From: Sphingomonas bisphenolicum
GTDB lineage: Bacteria > Pseudomonadota > Alphaproteobacteria > Sphingomonadales > Sphingomonadaceae
Direction: 5' to 3'
Assembly: GCF_024349785.1 (NCBI RefSeq)
Contig: NZ_AP018818.1
Location: 685,001-749,000 of the forward strand
Length of the DNA stretch: 64,000 bases
Shown here: piece after piece, positions 35,404-43,341 of the stretch
Position numbering within the stretch: the stretch's first letter is position 1
Layout: each line of letters opens with the position of its first letter
Notes under the pieces: generated by a model
Told to the model about the DNA's origin: nothing
Databases searched by the model: none
What the model saw: the letters and a program-made list of their open reading frames with translations, nothing else
Program-made: the position numbers and the translations under genes

Positions 35404-35826
35404 CTATTTGGCGAACAACGCCCTGACGGCATCCGGCACCCGCTCCGCCCGCAATCCCCCCGGTCGGCTGGCGTCGGGCGCTGTCCATACCCGCTTTTCG
35501 ACACATTCCACGCACAGCCGCCCGTCCAGCGACAATCGGTGCGCCACGGTGAAACTGCTGTTGCCGAAGACCGGCGCGTCGGCCTCCACCAGCGCGTCGT
35601 CGCCATAGGCGGTCGGCACGAAAAAGCGCGCCGATACATCGACCATCGGGAAGCCGGCGAAGGGCATGGTCGCCAGCATCTGCCGCTTCTTGGGCAGGCC
35701 GGCATGCTCGAACAGCAGCATGGTGCTCTCACCGAAAATGTCGAAATATCTCGGGGCATGGACGATGCCGGCGGGGTCGCAATGCCCCCATTCGATGCGG
35801 ACGATCCGCTGGAGGAAGGCGCTCAC
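35404..35826 (-). CDS. Hotdog-fold acyl-CoA thioesterase (4-hydroxybenzoyl-CoA type), VceB-like candidate
   Basis: A 140-residue hotdog-fold protein with the signature IEWGHCDPAGIVHAPRYFDIF, whose aspartate is the catalytic residue of the 4-hydroxybenzoyl-CoA thioesterase group. It would hydrolyse an aromatic acyl-CoA. If the BKACE at 32445 makes vanilloyl-CoA, this enzyme could free vanillate (inference). It overlaps the upstream Nu-like GST gene by ATGA, and that gene is divergent from ligF, so the cluster context supports the assignment. Confidence 0.82.
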   Translation of the reverse strand: MSAFLQRIVRIEWGHCDPAGIVHAPRYFDIFGESTMLLFEHAGLPKKRQMLATMPFAGFPMVDVSARFFVPTAYGDDALVEADAPVFGNSSFTVAHRLSLDGRLCVECVEKRVWTAPDASRPGGLRAERVPDAVRALFAK

Positions 35827-36494
35827 GCGAGGATAGTCTTTCCTTGCTTCGTGGTCTTCTCCGCCATGTCTTCGTCGGTCGGCGGGGTGGGGATGAGGAG
35901 CCCGCGCTGCACCGCGGGCCGCGCTGCAATCCTGTCGAACCAGCGCCGAAGGTAGGGGAAGCCGCCCATGTCGACGCCGGCCCAGTCATGGCCGCGCACC
36001 CAGGGGAAGCAGGCAATGTCGGCGATCGAATAGTCGCCGACCAGATAATCGCGGGTCGCGAGGTGCGTGTTCATCACGCCGAACAGGCGCTGGCTTTCAC
36101 GCACATAGCGGTCGATCACCGATGGCAGTTTCTCGTCGAAATAGCGGTTGAAAACGGTCGCCTGCCCCATCATCGGGCCGAGGCCGGACATCTGCCACAT
36201 CACCCATTGGATGACACGGCTGCGGTCCTGCGCGTCGGTGGGGATGAAGCGGCCGTATTTCTCCGCCAGATAGAGCAGGATCGCACCGGATTCGAAGATG
36301 GCGAAAGCGCCGGCGTCATGATCGACCAACGTCGGGATGCGGCCATTGGGATTGAGCGCGACATACCAGTCCTGTTTCTGGACGCGATCGGTCAGCGAAA
36401 TCGGCGTCACCTTATAGGGCTCGCCCAGTTCCTCCAGCAGGATCGACACCTTCCACCCGTTGGGCGTCTCCGACGTCAGCAGTTCCAGCATCAT
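35823..36494 (-). CDS. Glutathione S-transferase, Nu/YfcG-like
   Basis: A 223-residue GST whose N-terminus reads LLTSETPNGWKVSILLEELG, with the TPNG motif typical of the Nu class and YfcG/YghU proteins, then NPNGRIPTL and the glutathione-binding FESGAILLYLAEKYG. The C-terminal domain has YLVGDYSIADIACFPWVRG. A Nu-class GST of Novosphingobium frees the glutathione adduct left after beta-ether cleavage. The position between a thioesterase gene and the divergent ligF-ligG pair fits that role (inference). The 220-base gap 36495-36714 holds the divergent promoters; I saw no operator of the two families found elsewhere. Confidence 0.85.
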   Translation of the reverse strand: MMLELLTSETPNGWKVSILLEELGEPYKVTPISLTDRVQKQDWYVALNPNGRIPTLVDHDAGAFAIFESGAILLYLAEKYGRFIPTDAQDRSRVIQWVMWQMSGLGPMMGQATVFNRYFDEKLPSVIDRYVRESQRLFGVMNTHLATRDYLVGDYSIADIACFPWVRGHDWAGVDMGGFPYLRRWFDRIAARPAVQRGLLIPTPPTDEDMAEKTTKQGKTILA

Positions 36495-36714
36495 TCTCTC
36501 CGGCTTTTCTTGTCACCATCCAAAGCAAAGCCTTGGCTCCACCGCAAGACGAGTGGCGGCGCTATCATTGAAACTGACAGGTTAAGCGGCCCGCGCTGCC
36601 GGGTAGTTCCGCTGATAGTATCGACAGACGACTTGCGGCCTGCCGGATCGATGGCCAGTTTCATGCCTGAAGGCGCACCAGACGCCATAACCATAAGGTG
36701 AGGATGAACAGCGC

Positions 36715-37467
36715 ATGTTGACGCTCTACAGCTTCGGTCCGGCTGCCAACAGCCTGAAGCCCCTGCTGGCCCTGTATGAAAAGGGGCTGGATTTCACGCC
36801 CCGCTTCGTCGACCCGACCCGGTTCGAACATCATGAAGATTGGTTCAAGGCGATCAATCCGCGCGGCCAGGTGCCGGCGCTGGACCATGACGGCCATATC
36901 ATCACCGAATCGACGGTGATCTGCGAATATCTGGAGGATGCCTTTCCGAATGCCATCCGCTTGCGCCCGACCGATCCGGTGCAGATCGCGGAGATGCGCG
37001 TCTGGACCAAATGGGTGGACGAATATTTCTGCTGGTGCGTGTCCACCATCGGCTGGGAACGGATGATCGGCCCGATGGCGCGCAAGCTGTCCGACGCCGA
37101 GTTCGAGGAGAAGCTGAAACATATCCCCATCCCCGAACAGCGAGCCAAGTGGCGCAGCGCCCGCGCCGGCTTCCCCCAGGCGGTGCTGGACGAGGAAATG
37201 CGCAAGATTCGCGTGTCGATCGACCGACTGGAACAGCGGCTGGCGCAGAGCCCCTGGCTGGCGGGCGACGACTATACGCTGGCCGATGTCTGCAACTTCG
37301 CGATCGCGAACGGGATGCAGTTTGGCTATGCCGACATCGTCAACGGGGAGGCGACGCCGCATCTGGTCGCCTGGATCGAGCGCATCAATGCCCGCCCCGC
37401 CGCGCAGGCCATGTTCGCCAAATCCAAGAGCGAAATGCCGCCCCGTCCCACCGCGACGGCGGCCTGA
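36715..37467 (+). CDS. ligF: Beta-etherase, glutathione-dependent
   Basis: A 250-residue GST closely matching LigF: LTLYSFGPAANSLKPLLALY, KAINPRGQVPALDHDGHIIT, ESTVICEYLEDAFP, VWTKWVDEYFCWCVSTIGW and NARPAAQAMFAKSK all correspond to the Sphingobium sequence as I recall it. LigF breaks the beta-aryl ether bond of the Calpha-ketone dimer, releasing guaiacol and leaving a glutathione adduct. It is the first gene of a ligF-ligG-aldehyde dehydrogenase-dioxygenase-like operon with gaps of 3, 9 and -1 bases. Confidence 0.87.
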   Translation: MLTLYSFGPAANSLKPLLALYEKGLDFTPRFVDPTRFEHHEDWFKAINPRGQVPALDHDGHIITESTVICEYLEDAFPNAIRLRPTDPVQIAEMRVWTKWVDEYFCWCVSTIGWERMIGPMARKLSDAEFEEKLKHIPIPEQRAKWRSARAGFPQAVLDEEMRKIRVSIDRLEQRLAQSPWLAGDDYTLADVCNFAIANGMQFGYADIVNGEATPHLVAWIERINARPAAQAMFAKSKSEMPPRPTATAA

Positions 37468-37470
37468 TCC

Positions 37471-38292
37471 ATGGGCTGGCAGGATGAACCGGTCGCGGGA
37501 CGACTGCGCATGTACCATATTCCCGGCTGCCCCTTTTCCGAACGGATCGAGCTGCTGCTCGATCTGAAGGGATTGCAGGGCATCATGGCCGATCATGAGA
37601 TCGACATAGCGCAGCCCCGCCCCGACTGGCTGCTCGCCAAGACGCGCGGCACCACCGCGCTGCCGGCGCTGGAGCTGGAAAATGGCGCCACGTTGAAGGA
37701 GAGCATGGTCATCATGCGCTATGTCGAGGATCGTTTCCCCGATCCGCCGGTGGCGCGGCAAGACCCCTACGAACATGCGGTCGAAGCGATGCTGTGCGCA
37801 ACCGACGGGCAGTTCACCGGCGCGGGATACCGCATGATCCTCAACCGCGATCCGGCCAGGCGCGAGGAGCATAAGGCGGAAGTGGACGCGCAATATATGC
37901 GGCTGGACGACTATCTGCGCCACTACGCCCCGAATGGCGACTATCTGTTCGACCGGTTCGGCTGGGCGGAGGTCGCCTTCACGCCGATGTTCAAGCGGCT
38001 CTGGTTCCTCGACTATTATGAAGCCTATCAGATCCCCCAGCATCTGACCCGCCTGTTGCGCTGGCGCGAGGCCTGCCTGTCGCATCCGGTAGCGCAGCGC
38101 CATCATAGCCATCGGGAACTGATGACGCTCTATTATGATTACAGCCAGGGCGGCGGCAATGGTCGCCTGCCCGAAGGCCGCGCCATCTCCAGTTTCGCAC
38201 TCGACCCCCGCTGGGACAGCCGCCCGCTGCCCCCGCGCGACAAATGGGGCGCGCCCGCCACCGACGCCGAACTCGGCCTTCTTCCCGCATAA
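37471..38292 (+). CDS. ligG: Glutathione lyase for the beta-etherase product
   Basis: A 273-residue omega-class-like GST matching LigG: MYHIPGCPFSERIELLLDLK with the catalytic cysteine at residue 20, TTALPALELENGATLKESM, AEVAFTPMFKRLWFLDYYE and YYDYSQGGGNGRLPEGR. LigG removes glutathione from the beta-etherase product to give beta-hydroxypropiovanillone. The gene begins three bases after the ligF stop. About six extra N-terminal residues relative to SYK-6 LigG are possible; M14 is too close to the active site to be the start. Confidence 0.87.
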   Translation: MGWQDEPVAGRLRMYHIPGCPFSERIELLLDLKGLQGIMADHEIDIAQPRPDWLLAKTRGTTALPALELENGATLKESMVIMRYVEDRFPDPPVARQDPYEHAVEAMLCATDGQFTGAGYRMILNRDPARREEHKAEVDAQYMRLDDYLRHYAPNGDYLFDRFGWAEVAFTPMFKRLWFLDYYEAYQIPQHLTRLLRWREACLSHPVAQRHHSHRELMTLYYDYSQGGGNGRLPEGRAISSFALDPRWDSRPLPPRDKWGAPATDAELGLLPA

Positions 38293-38301
38293 GGATTTCC
38301 C

Positions 38302-39738
38302 ATGCCCAACACGCAGCAACATTATATCGATGGCCAGTGGGTCGACAGCCAGGGCGGCCGCACCATCACCGTCATCAACCCCGCCACCGACCAGAGCGCC
38401 GCCGACCTGATCCTGGGCACCGCTGCCGATGTCGATGCCGCCGTCGTCGCCGCGCGCCGTGCGTTCGAGACATTTTCCCAGACCAGCCGCGAGGAACGTG
38501 CCGCGCTGCTGGAACGGATCGTCGCCGAATATCAGAAACGAGTGCCCGACATCGCCCGCGCCATCGCCACCGAAATGGGCTGCCCCATCTCCATGGCGCA
38601 GACGGCGCAGGCGGGATCGGGTCTGGGGCATCTGGGACAAGCGCTCAATGCGCTGAAGAATTACGAATTTTCCGAGAAGATCGGCGACAACCGGGTGGTG
38701 CGCGAAGCGATCGGCGTGGTCGCGCTCATCACGCCGTGGAACTGGCCGATGAACCAGATCGTGGCCAAGGTCGGCCCGGCGCTGGCGGCGGGCTGCACCA
38801 TGATCCTGAAACCTTCGGAAGAAGCGCCTAGCTGCGCCGCCATTTTCGCAGAGATTCTGGATGCAGCAGGCGTGCCGCCAGGTGTGTTCAATCTGGTGCA
38901 GGGCGATGGCGAAGGCGTCGGCACCGCGCTCGCCAAACATCCCGACATCGACATGGTCAGCTTCACCGGGTCGACCCGTGCGGGCATTATGGTGGCCAAG
39001 AACGCGGCCGACACGGTGAAGCGCGTTGCGCAGGAACTGGGTGGCAAATCGCCCAACATCATTCTGGAAGGCACGCCGCTCGACAAGGCGCTCCCCGGCG
39101 GGGTCGGCGGTGTGCTGCTCAACAGCGGCCAGAGCTGCGTCGCGCCCACCCGGATGCTGGTCCACAAGTCCCAGCATGATGAAGCGGCGGAAAAGGTCGG
39201 CGCATTGTTCGCCGCCAAGAAGGTCGGCGATCCGCAGGTCGAGGGCGACCATATCGGCCCGGTCGTCAGCCAGCGGCAATGGGACCGCATCCAGGGCCTG
39301 ATCCAGACCGGCATCGACGAAGGCGCGACGCTCGTTACCGGCGGCACCGGCCGTCCCGAAGCGTTGAGCGAGGGCAGCTATGTCCGTCCCACCGTCTTCG
39401 CCAACGTCACCCCCGACATGACGATCGCGAAGGAGGAGATTTTCGGTCCCGTCCTGGTCCTCATGCCCTATGAAGACGATGAAGACGCCATCCGCATCGC
39501 CAACGACACGCCCTACGGCCTGGGCGCCTATGTCGCGGGCGATCCCGCCCACGCGCGCAAGTTCGTCAGCCGCATTCGCGCGGGCGCCGTATTCGTCAAT
39601 GCCGGCGGCCTCGCCTTCGACATGCCGTTCGGCGGTTATAAACAGTCGGGCAATGGCCGCGAATTCGGCAAGTTCGGGCTGGAGGAATTTCTGGAGGTCA
39701 AGTCGGTGATCGGCGCGCTGCCAGAGGAAGTCGACTGA
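38302..39738 (+). CDS. NAD(P)-dependent aldehyde dehydrogenase of the ligFG operon
   Basis: A 478-residue ALDH with PWNWPMNQ, FTGSTRAGIMV, the general base in QELGGKSPN, the catalytic C279 in SGQSCVAPTRM, EEIFGPVL and PFGGYKQSGNGRE. In the LigF-LigG pathway the alcohol group of hydroxypropiovanillone is oxidised to an aldehyde and then to vanilloyl acetic acid, and this enzyme is well placed for the second step (inference). It starts nine bases after ligG, and the next gene overlaps its stop by one base (TGATG). Confidence 0.9.
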   Translation: MPNTQQHYIDGQWVDSQGGRTITVINPATDQSAADLILGTAADVDAAVVAARRAFETFSQTSREERAALLERIVAEYQKRVPDIARAIATEMGCPISMAQTAQAGSGLGHLGQALNALKNYEFSEKIGDNRVVREAIGVVALITPWNWPMNQIVAKVGPALAAGCTMILKPSEEAPSCAAIFAEILDAAGVPPGVFNLVQGDGEGVGTALAKHPDIDMVSFTGSTRAGIMVAKNAADTVKRVAQELGGKSPNIILEGTPLDKALPGGVGGVLLNSGQSCVAPTRMLVHKSQHDEAAEKVGALFAAKKVGDPQVEGDHIGPVVSQRQWDRIQGLIQTGIDEGATLVTGGTGRPEALSEGSYVRPTVFANVTPDMTIAKEEIFGPVLVLMPYEDDEDAIRIANDTPYGLGAYVAGDPAHARKFVSRIRAGAVFVNAGGLAFDMPFGGYKQSGNGREFGKFGLEEFLEVKSVIGALPEEVD

Positions 39739-40649
39739 TGGCCAGCCTACCGATCGCAGCCGATGTCGAGGATAGCGCGCGGCAGGCGCCCGCGCTGATC
39801 CGCTATCTCGATGAAGGCGATTTCGTCACCCGGCGCTACGTGTCGCGCGGGGTCGAGATCAACACCGGCCGCTATGGCGATCACCGCATGGTCGTGCGCG
39901 ACGGGATGCCGATCCGCGATCATTTCCGTTTCGACACCCACGGCTTCATGCTGGGCAAACACCCTAGCGCAATCACCGACTTCTTCGACAAGGAGGAGGT
40001 CGATCGTCTCTATCTGCGCGAATGTGAAGAAGCGATCCGCGCGCTAACCGGCGCGAGTGGCGTGTCGGCAGGGGGCTGGATGATCCGCACCTCCGCCGAC
40101 CTGACGGCCCGTGCGCAGGAAAAGGTCGAGAATTACCGCCATGAAGGCGGCATCCAGCCGCCCGCGGGCGAGGCCCATGTCGATTATAATGAGATTACCG
40201 GCCGCCGGGCCGCCGAACGGGCCTACGCCGCCGCCTTTCCCGACGGCCCCGGCTATAAGCGCTATGTTTGCGTCAGCTTCTGGCGCACCTTCACCCCCGG
40301 TCCACAGGACTGGCCGCTGGCGGTATGCGACGGGCGCACCGTGTCCGACGAGGAAGCGACGTCCAACACATTGTTCGTGGTGGACGAATTGCCGACCGGC
40401 GACGCGCTGACCGCGCCGGTCCCAGGCGAAGATCAGATGATCGCGGCCTCCATCTTCCGCCATCGCGACCGGCATCGCTGGTGGTATTTTTCCGACATGG
40501 CGGCTGACGATGTGCTGCTGTTCAAATTCCAGGACAGCGATCATAATGTGACCTGGCGATGCCCGCACACCGCCTTTCACGACAGCAGCCTGCCCGACAC
40601 GAAGACGCGCTCCAGTATCGAAGTGCGCGCGGTGGCGTTTTTCGAATAG
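39738..40649 (+). CDS. CmcJ/NvfI-family putative Fe(II)/2-oxoglutarate oxygenase
   Basis: A 303-residue protein of the family that includes cephalosporin CmcJ and fungal NvfI/AsaB-like enzymes. Recognisable points are the metal-type motif AHVDYNE near 147-153, RYVCVSFWRTFTPGPQDWPLAVCDGRTV, RWWYFSDMAADDVLLFK and CPHTAFHDSS, followed by the terminal arginine in SSIEVRAVAFFE. Known members are oxygenases or methoxylation partners in secondary metabolism. Its place as last gene of the ligF operon is unexpected. It could hydroxylate or demethylate a dimer fragment (inference). I see no signal peptide or membrane segment. Confidence 0.7.
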   Translation: MASLPIAADVEDSARQAPALIRYLDEGDFVTRRYVSRGVEINTGRYGDHRMVVRDGMPIRDHFRFDTHGFMLGKHPSAITDFFDKEEVDRLYLRECEEAIRALTGASGVSAGGWMIRTSADLTARAQEKVENYRHEGGIQPPAGEAHVDYNEITGRRAAERAYAAAFPDGPGYKRYVCVSFWRTFTPGPQDWPLAVCDGRTVSDEEATSNTLFVVDELPTGDALTAPVPGEDQMIAASIFRHRDRHRWWYFSDMAADDVLLFKFQDSDHNVTWRCPHTAFHDSSLPDTKTRSSIEVRAVAFFE

Positions 40650-40652
40650 CCC

Positions 40653-40715
40653 CCGTTCGGTTCGAGCTTGTCGAGAACATTGCGCTATGCTTTTCGACAG
40701 GCTCGAACCGAACGG
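40653..40715. repeat. REP-like inverted repeat / terminator
   Basis: A 25-base stem: outer 15 bases perfect (40653-40667 with 40701-40715), inner 10 with two mismatches, 13-base loop. It has the TTCGAGC...GTCGAGAA words also found at 35351 and 63341 and lies between convergent genes. Confidence 0.75.
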
Positions 40716-40726
40716 AATAAATTGGC

Positions 40727-41137
40727 CTACCAGCGCAGCAACCCGATCAACTCTCGCCGCCAAGGCCAAAGCAATATCGCGTTCAGTACCAGCGTTACGA
40801 TACCGAACGCATATTCGACCACGCCGGGATCGAGCACGAAATTCCAGTAGCCGATCACGATGTTGAGCGGGACGCAGGCCAGCGCCGTGGGTAGCACCGC
40901 CCGGTTGGCCAATATCAGCAGCGCGGCGACCACCTCCATCAGCTTGATCCAGGCGAACAGGCCGCTATGGATCAGCGCCAGCGTGAATTCCTGCGCCAGC
41001 GGCGTATTGCCCAGCGGCTGAAGGTCGAAGGGGGTGAAATATTCCACCCCCGAAAACAGGAACCAGCCGCCGAAGATGATCCGGGCGGCAGTGAACGCCG
41101 CCCCGGCGCCGCGCCCCTGCCCGTTCAATGCGATCAT
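40727..41137 (-). CDS. DoxX-family membrane protein
   Basis: A 136-residue protein with four hydrophobic segments (about 15-35, 53-75, 79-100, 106-125) and the DoxX pattern AARIIFGGWFLFSGVEYF...LIHSGLFAWIKLMEVVAALLIL. DoxX-like proteins are associated with quinone or redox-linked membrane functions, but most have no assigned role. It begins two bases after the aldehyde dehydrogenase stop on the same strand, so the two are co-transcribed. Confidence 0.8.
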   Translation of the reverse strand: MIALNGQGRGAGAAFTAARIIFGGWFLFSGVEYFTPFDLQPLGNTPLAQEFTLALIHSGLFAWIKLMEVVAALLILANRAVLPTALACVPLNIVIGYWNFVLDPGVVEYAFGIVTLVLNAILLWPWRRELIGLLRW

Positions 41138-41139
41138 GG

Positions 41140-42609
41140 TCAGAACCCCGCAGGCGCGGCGTCGAGCAGGATCGTCTTGGTTTCCAGATAGGGCTGCAGG
41201 CCTTCCACCCCGCCTTCGCGACCGATGCCCGATTGCTTGAAGCCGCCGAAGGGCAGGCCGAATTCCAGCTTCATGCCATTCTGCCCGAAGCCGCCCGCGC
41301 GGATGCGCCGGCCGATGCGATAAGCGGCATCGGCGTCGTTGGTCAGCACCGATCCGTTCAGGCCAAAGCTGCTGTCGTTGGCGATACGGATCGCATCCTC
41401 CTCATCTTCGGCGGGAATCAGGCAGAGCACCGGACCGAAAATCTCCTCCTGCGCGATGCGGCTGGCGTTATCGACATTGGCGAACAGGGTCGGCTCGATG
41501 AAATAGCCCTTGTTCAGATGCGCCGGACGATTGCCGCCCGTCACCAGATCGGCGCTCTCGCGACCCAGGGCGATATAGTCCTCCACCCGTTCCAGTTGCC
41601 GCTTCATCGCGACGGGGCCAAGCTGGGTGTCGGGCGCGTCGCTATGGCCGATGCGGATACCCTGCATCACCTTGGAAATGGCGTCGGCCAGCTCGTCATG
41701 CCGGTGCCTGGACACGATCGCGCGGCTCAGCATCGCGCAGACCTGCCCGCTCATGATGGTGATGGTGTTGCCCAGGATTGCGGCAGCGACCTCGATCGGG
41801 AAATCGTCGCGGACGATCGCTGCCGACTTGCCACCCAGCTCCAATGTGCAGCGTGCGACGCGGCCAGCGCACACTTCGCCGATCCGCTTGCCCGCCAGCG
41901 TCGATCCGGTGAAGGTCACCTTGTCAATGCCGGGATTGCGGACCAGATGGTCGGACGCATCGCGTCCGGCCGCGACCAGATTGACGACGCCCGCCGGCAC
42001 GCCCGCCGCCTCTGCCGCTTCGGCCATGATATAGGCTTCCAGCGGGGTTTCGGGCGATGGTTTCATGATGACGGTGCAACCCGCGACCAGCGCATAGGCG
42101 ACCTTGGCCGACATGATGCCATAGGGCGCGTTCCAGGGCGCGATCGCAGCGACCACGCCTGCGGGCTCCTGCACCACGATCGCGGTGTTGACCATGTGCG
42201 AGGGTCGCCGCTCCACGAAGGGATAGGTCTCGGCATAGCCGGCGATCGCCATCAGGGTCGCGGTCGCGCCACCGGTCATGATCGGCGCGAAGCTGGCGAG
42301 CCCGCCAACCTGCGCGGTCCAGGCCGCCGCCAGTTCGGGCGCGCGCTTCTCCAGTTCCGCGCCCATGCGCTTTACGATCGCACCGCGTTCGGCGGGGGCC
42401 ATGGTCGGCCATGGTCCTTCATCGAACGCCTTGCGCGCGGCGGCGACGGCACGATCCATGTCCGTCTCCGTGCCATCGACGACCCGCGCGACGACCTCCT
42501 CGCTATTGGGCGAGACGATCTCGATCACGCCGTCGCCGGTCGAATCGATCCAGGCGCCGCCGATGAACAGCTTATCGGGATGGGCGATGCGGATGGCGTC
42601 GGGAGTCAT
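41140..42609 (-). CDS. NAD(P)-dependent aldehyde dehydrogenase
   Basis: A 489-residue ALDH with PWNAPYG, FTGSTLAGKRI, the general base in LELGGKSAA, the catalytic C291 in SGQVCAMLSR, EEIFGPVL and PFGGFKQSGIGREGG. It belongs with betaine- or aromatic-aldehyde-type dehydrogenases, and the substrate is not readable. Its promoter has a -35 TTGCAA, a -10 TATGAT and a TAACG-type operator overlapping the -10, the same arrangement as three other promoters here. It is the third ALDH of the window. Confidence 0.9.
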   Translation of the reverse strand: MTPDAIRIAHPDKLFIGGAWIDSTGDGVIEIVSPNSEEVVARVVDGTETDMDRAVAAARKAFDEGPWPTMAPAERGAIVKRMGAELEKRAPELAAAWTAQVGGLASFAPIMTGGATATLMAIAGYAETYPFVERRPSHMVNTAIVVQEPAGVVAAIAPWNAPYGIMSAKVAYALVAGCTVIMKPSPETPLEAYIMAEAAEAAGVPAGVVNLVAAGRDASDHLVRNPGIDKVTFTGSTLAGKRIGEVCAGRVARCTLELGGKSAAIVRDDFPIEVAAAILGNTITIMSGQVCAMLSRAIVSRHRHDELADAISKVMQGIRIGHSDAPDTQLGPVAMKRQLERVEDYIALGRESADLVTGGNRPAHLNKGYFIEPTLFANVDNASRIAQEEIFGPVLCLIPAEDEEDAIRIANDSSFGLNGSVLTNDADAAYRIGRRIRAGGFGQNGMKLEFGLPFGGFKQSGIGREGGVEGLQPYLETKTILLDAAPAGF

Positions 42610-42680
42610 GGTCTATCCTCTTCTGCATGTCGCCACCGCACCCTTGCTGGACCATGCGGCTGGCCTTGACTGACCACTTC

Positions 42681-42708
42681 ATCATAACGAACGTTATAAT
42701 TATTGCAA
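42681..42708 (-). promoter_or_regulatory. Promoter with TAACG-type operator (aldehyde dehydrogenase)
   Basis: On the minus strand -35 TTGCAA (42703-42708) and -10 TATGAT (42681-42686) are separated by 16 bases. The palindrome TAACGAACGTTA (42685-42696) begins at the fifth base of the -10 as counted on the plus strand. The operator would block polymerase. Confidence 0.65.
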
Positions 42709-42712
42709 CGGG

Positions 42713-43276
42713 TCAATCGACACGGAAGCCCGACACCATCGCTTTCAGCCCCAACGCGAAACTCTCGTCAAAGCCGATCATCTCGGCCAGATGATCGTGC
42801 ATCGCCTCGCTCTGTTCATAGACCGCCCAGCCCAGCACAAGCGCATTGATCGACGCGAGGCAACTGAGCGCGTGGGCGCGCGACAGCCCCTGCGCCACCA
42901 ACGGCGCGGACAGTAGATCGGCCGCTGCCGCTGCCGTGTCCGGCGCGGGCCGCGCCGTGGCGCAGAGCAGCGCCGATCCCTGATGGTTGAGCAGCGCGCG
43001 GCGCAAGGCCGCACCATAGTCCAGCAACCAGTGCCGCCAATCCCTGGCCGCACCCGTGCCGGCCGCAACCAGGGCGCGCGCATGAAAGCTTTGCGCCATC
43101 GCCCGCATCAGCACCGTCTTGGATGGGAAATGCCAGTAGAGCGCCGAAGCCTGCACGCCCAACCGCGCCGCGATCGCGCGCATGTTGAGCGCCCCCAACC
43201 CCTGTTCGTCCACCAGCGTCAGCGCCGCCTCGACAATCTCTTCCTGCCTGATCTTCACCGACCCTTCTTGCCCCAT
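42713..43276 (-). CDS. TetR-family transcriptional regulator
   Basis: A 187-residue TetR protein: helix-turn-helix IRQEEIVEAALTLVDEQGLGALNMRAIAARLGVQASALYWHFPSKTVLM at about 8-56, then an all-helical ligand domain like TetR_C_1. The ATG at 43276 (MGQEGSVK) is chosen; an upstream ATG at 43315 would put 13 residues inside the long palindrome between this gene and the Rieske oxygenase gene. It is divergent from that oxygenase gene, and the palindrome is a natural autoregulatory operator. Confidence 0.88.
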   Translation of the reverse strand: MGQEGSVKIRQEEIVEAALTLVDEQGLGALNMRAIAARLGVQASALYWHFPSKTVLMRAMAQSFHARALVAAGTGAARDWRHWLLDYGAALRRALLNHQGSALLCATARPAPDTAAAAADLLSAPLVAQGLSRAHALSCLASINALVLGWAVYEQSEAMHDHLAEMIGFDESFALGLKAMVSGFRVD

Positions 43277-43292
43277 GGCGCGCGCCTTGACA

Positions 43293-43323
43293 ATTGAACA
43301 ACGTTCATTGAACATTGTTCAAT
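43293..43323. promoter_or_regulatory. Long inverted repeat between TetR and Rieske oxygenase genes
   Basis: Perfect nine-base arms ATTGAACAA (43293-43301) and TTGTTCAAT (43315-43323) enclose 13 bases that are themselves partly symmetric (CGTTCATTGAACA). It fits a TetR operator controlling both divergent genes. Confidence 0.7.
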
Positions 43324-43341
43324 AAATGAGGGAGAGTCGAA

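Noticed and set aside
36661..39552. 963-codon open frame on the minus strand opposite ligF, ligG and aldehyde dehydrogenase
   Set aside because: It is a mirror frame of three well identified genes and has no recognisable domain.
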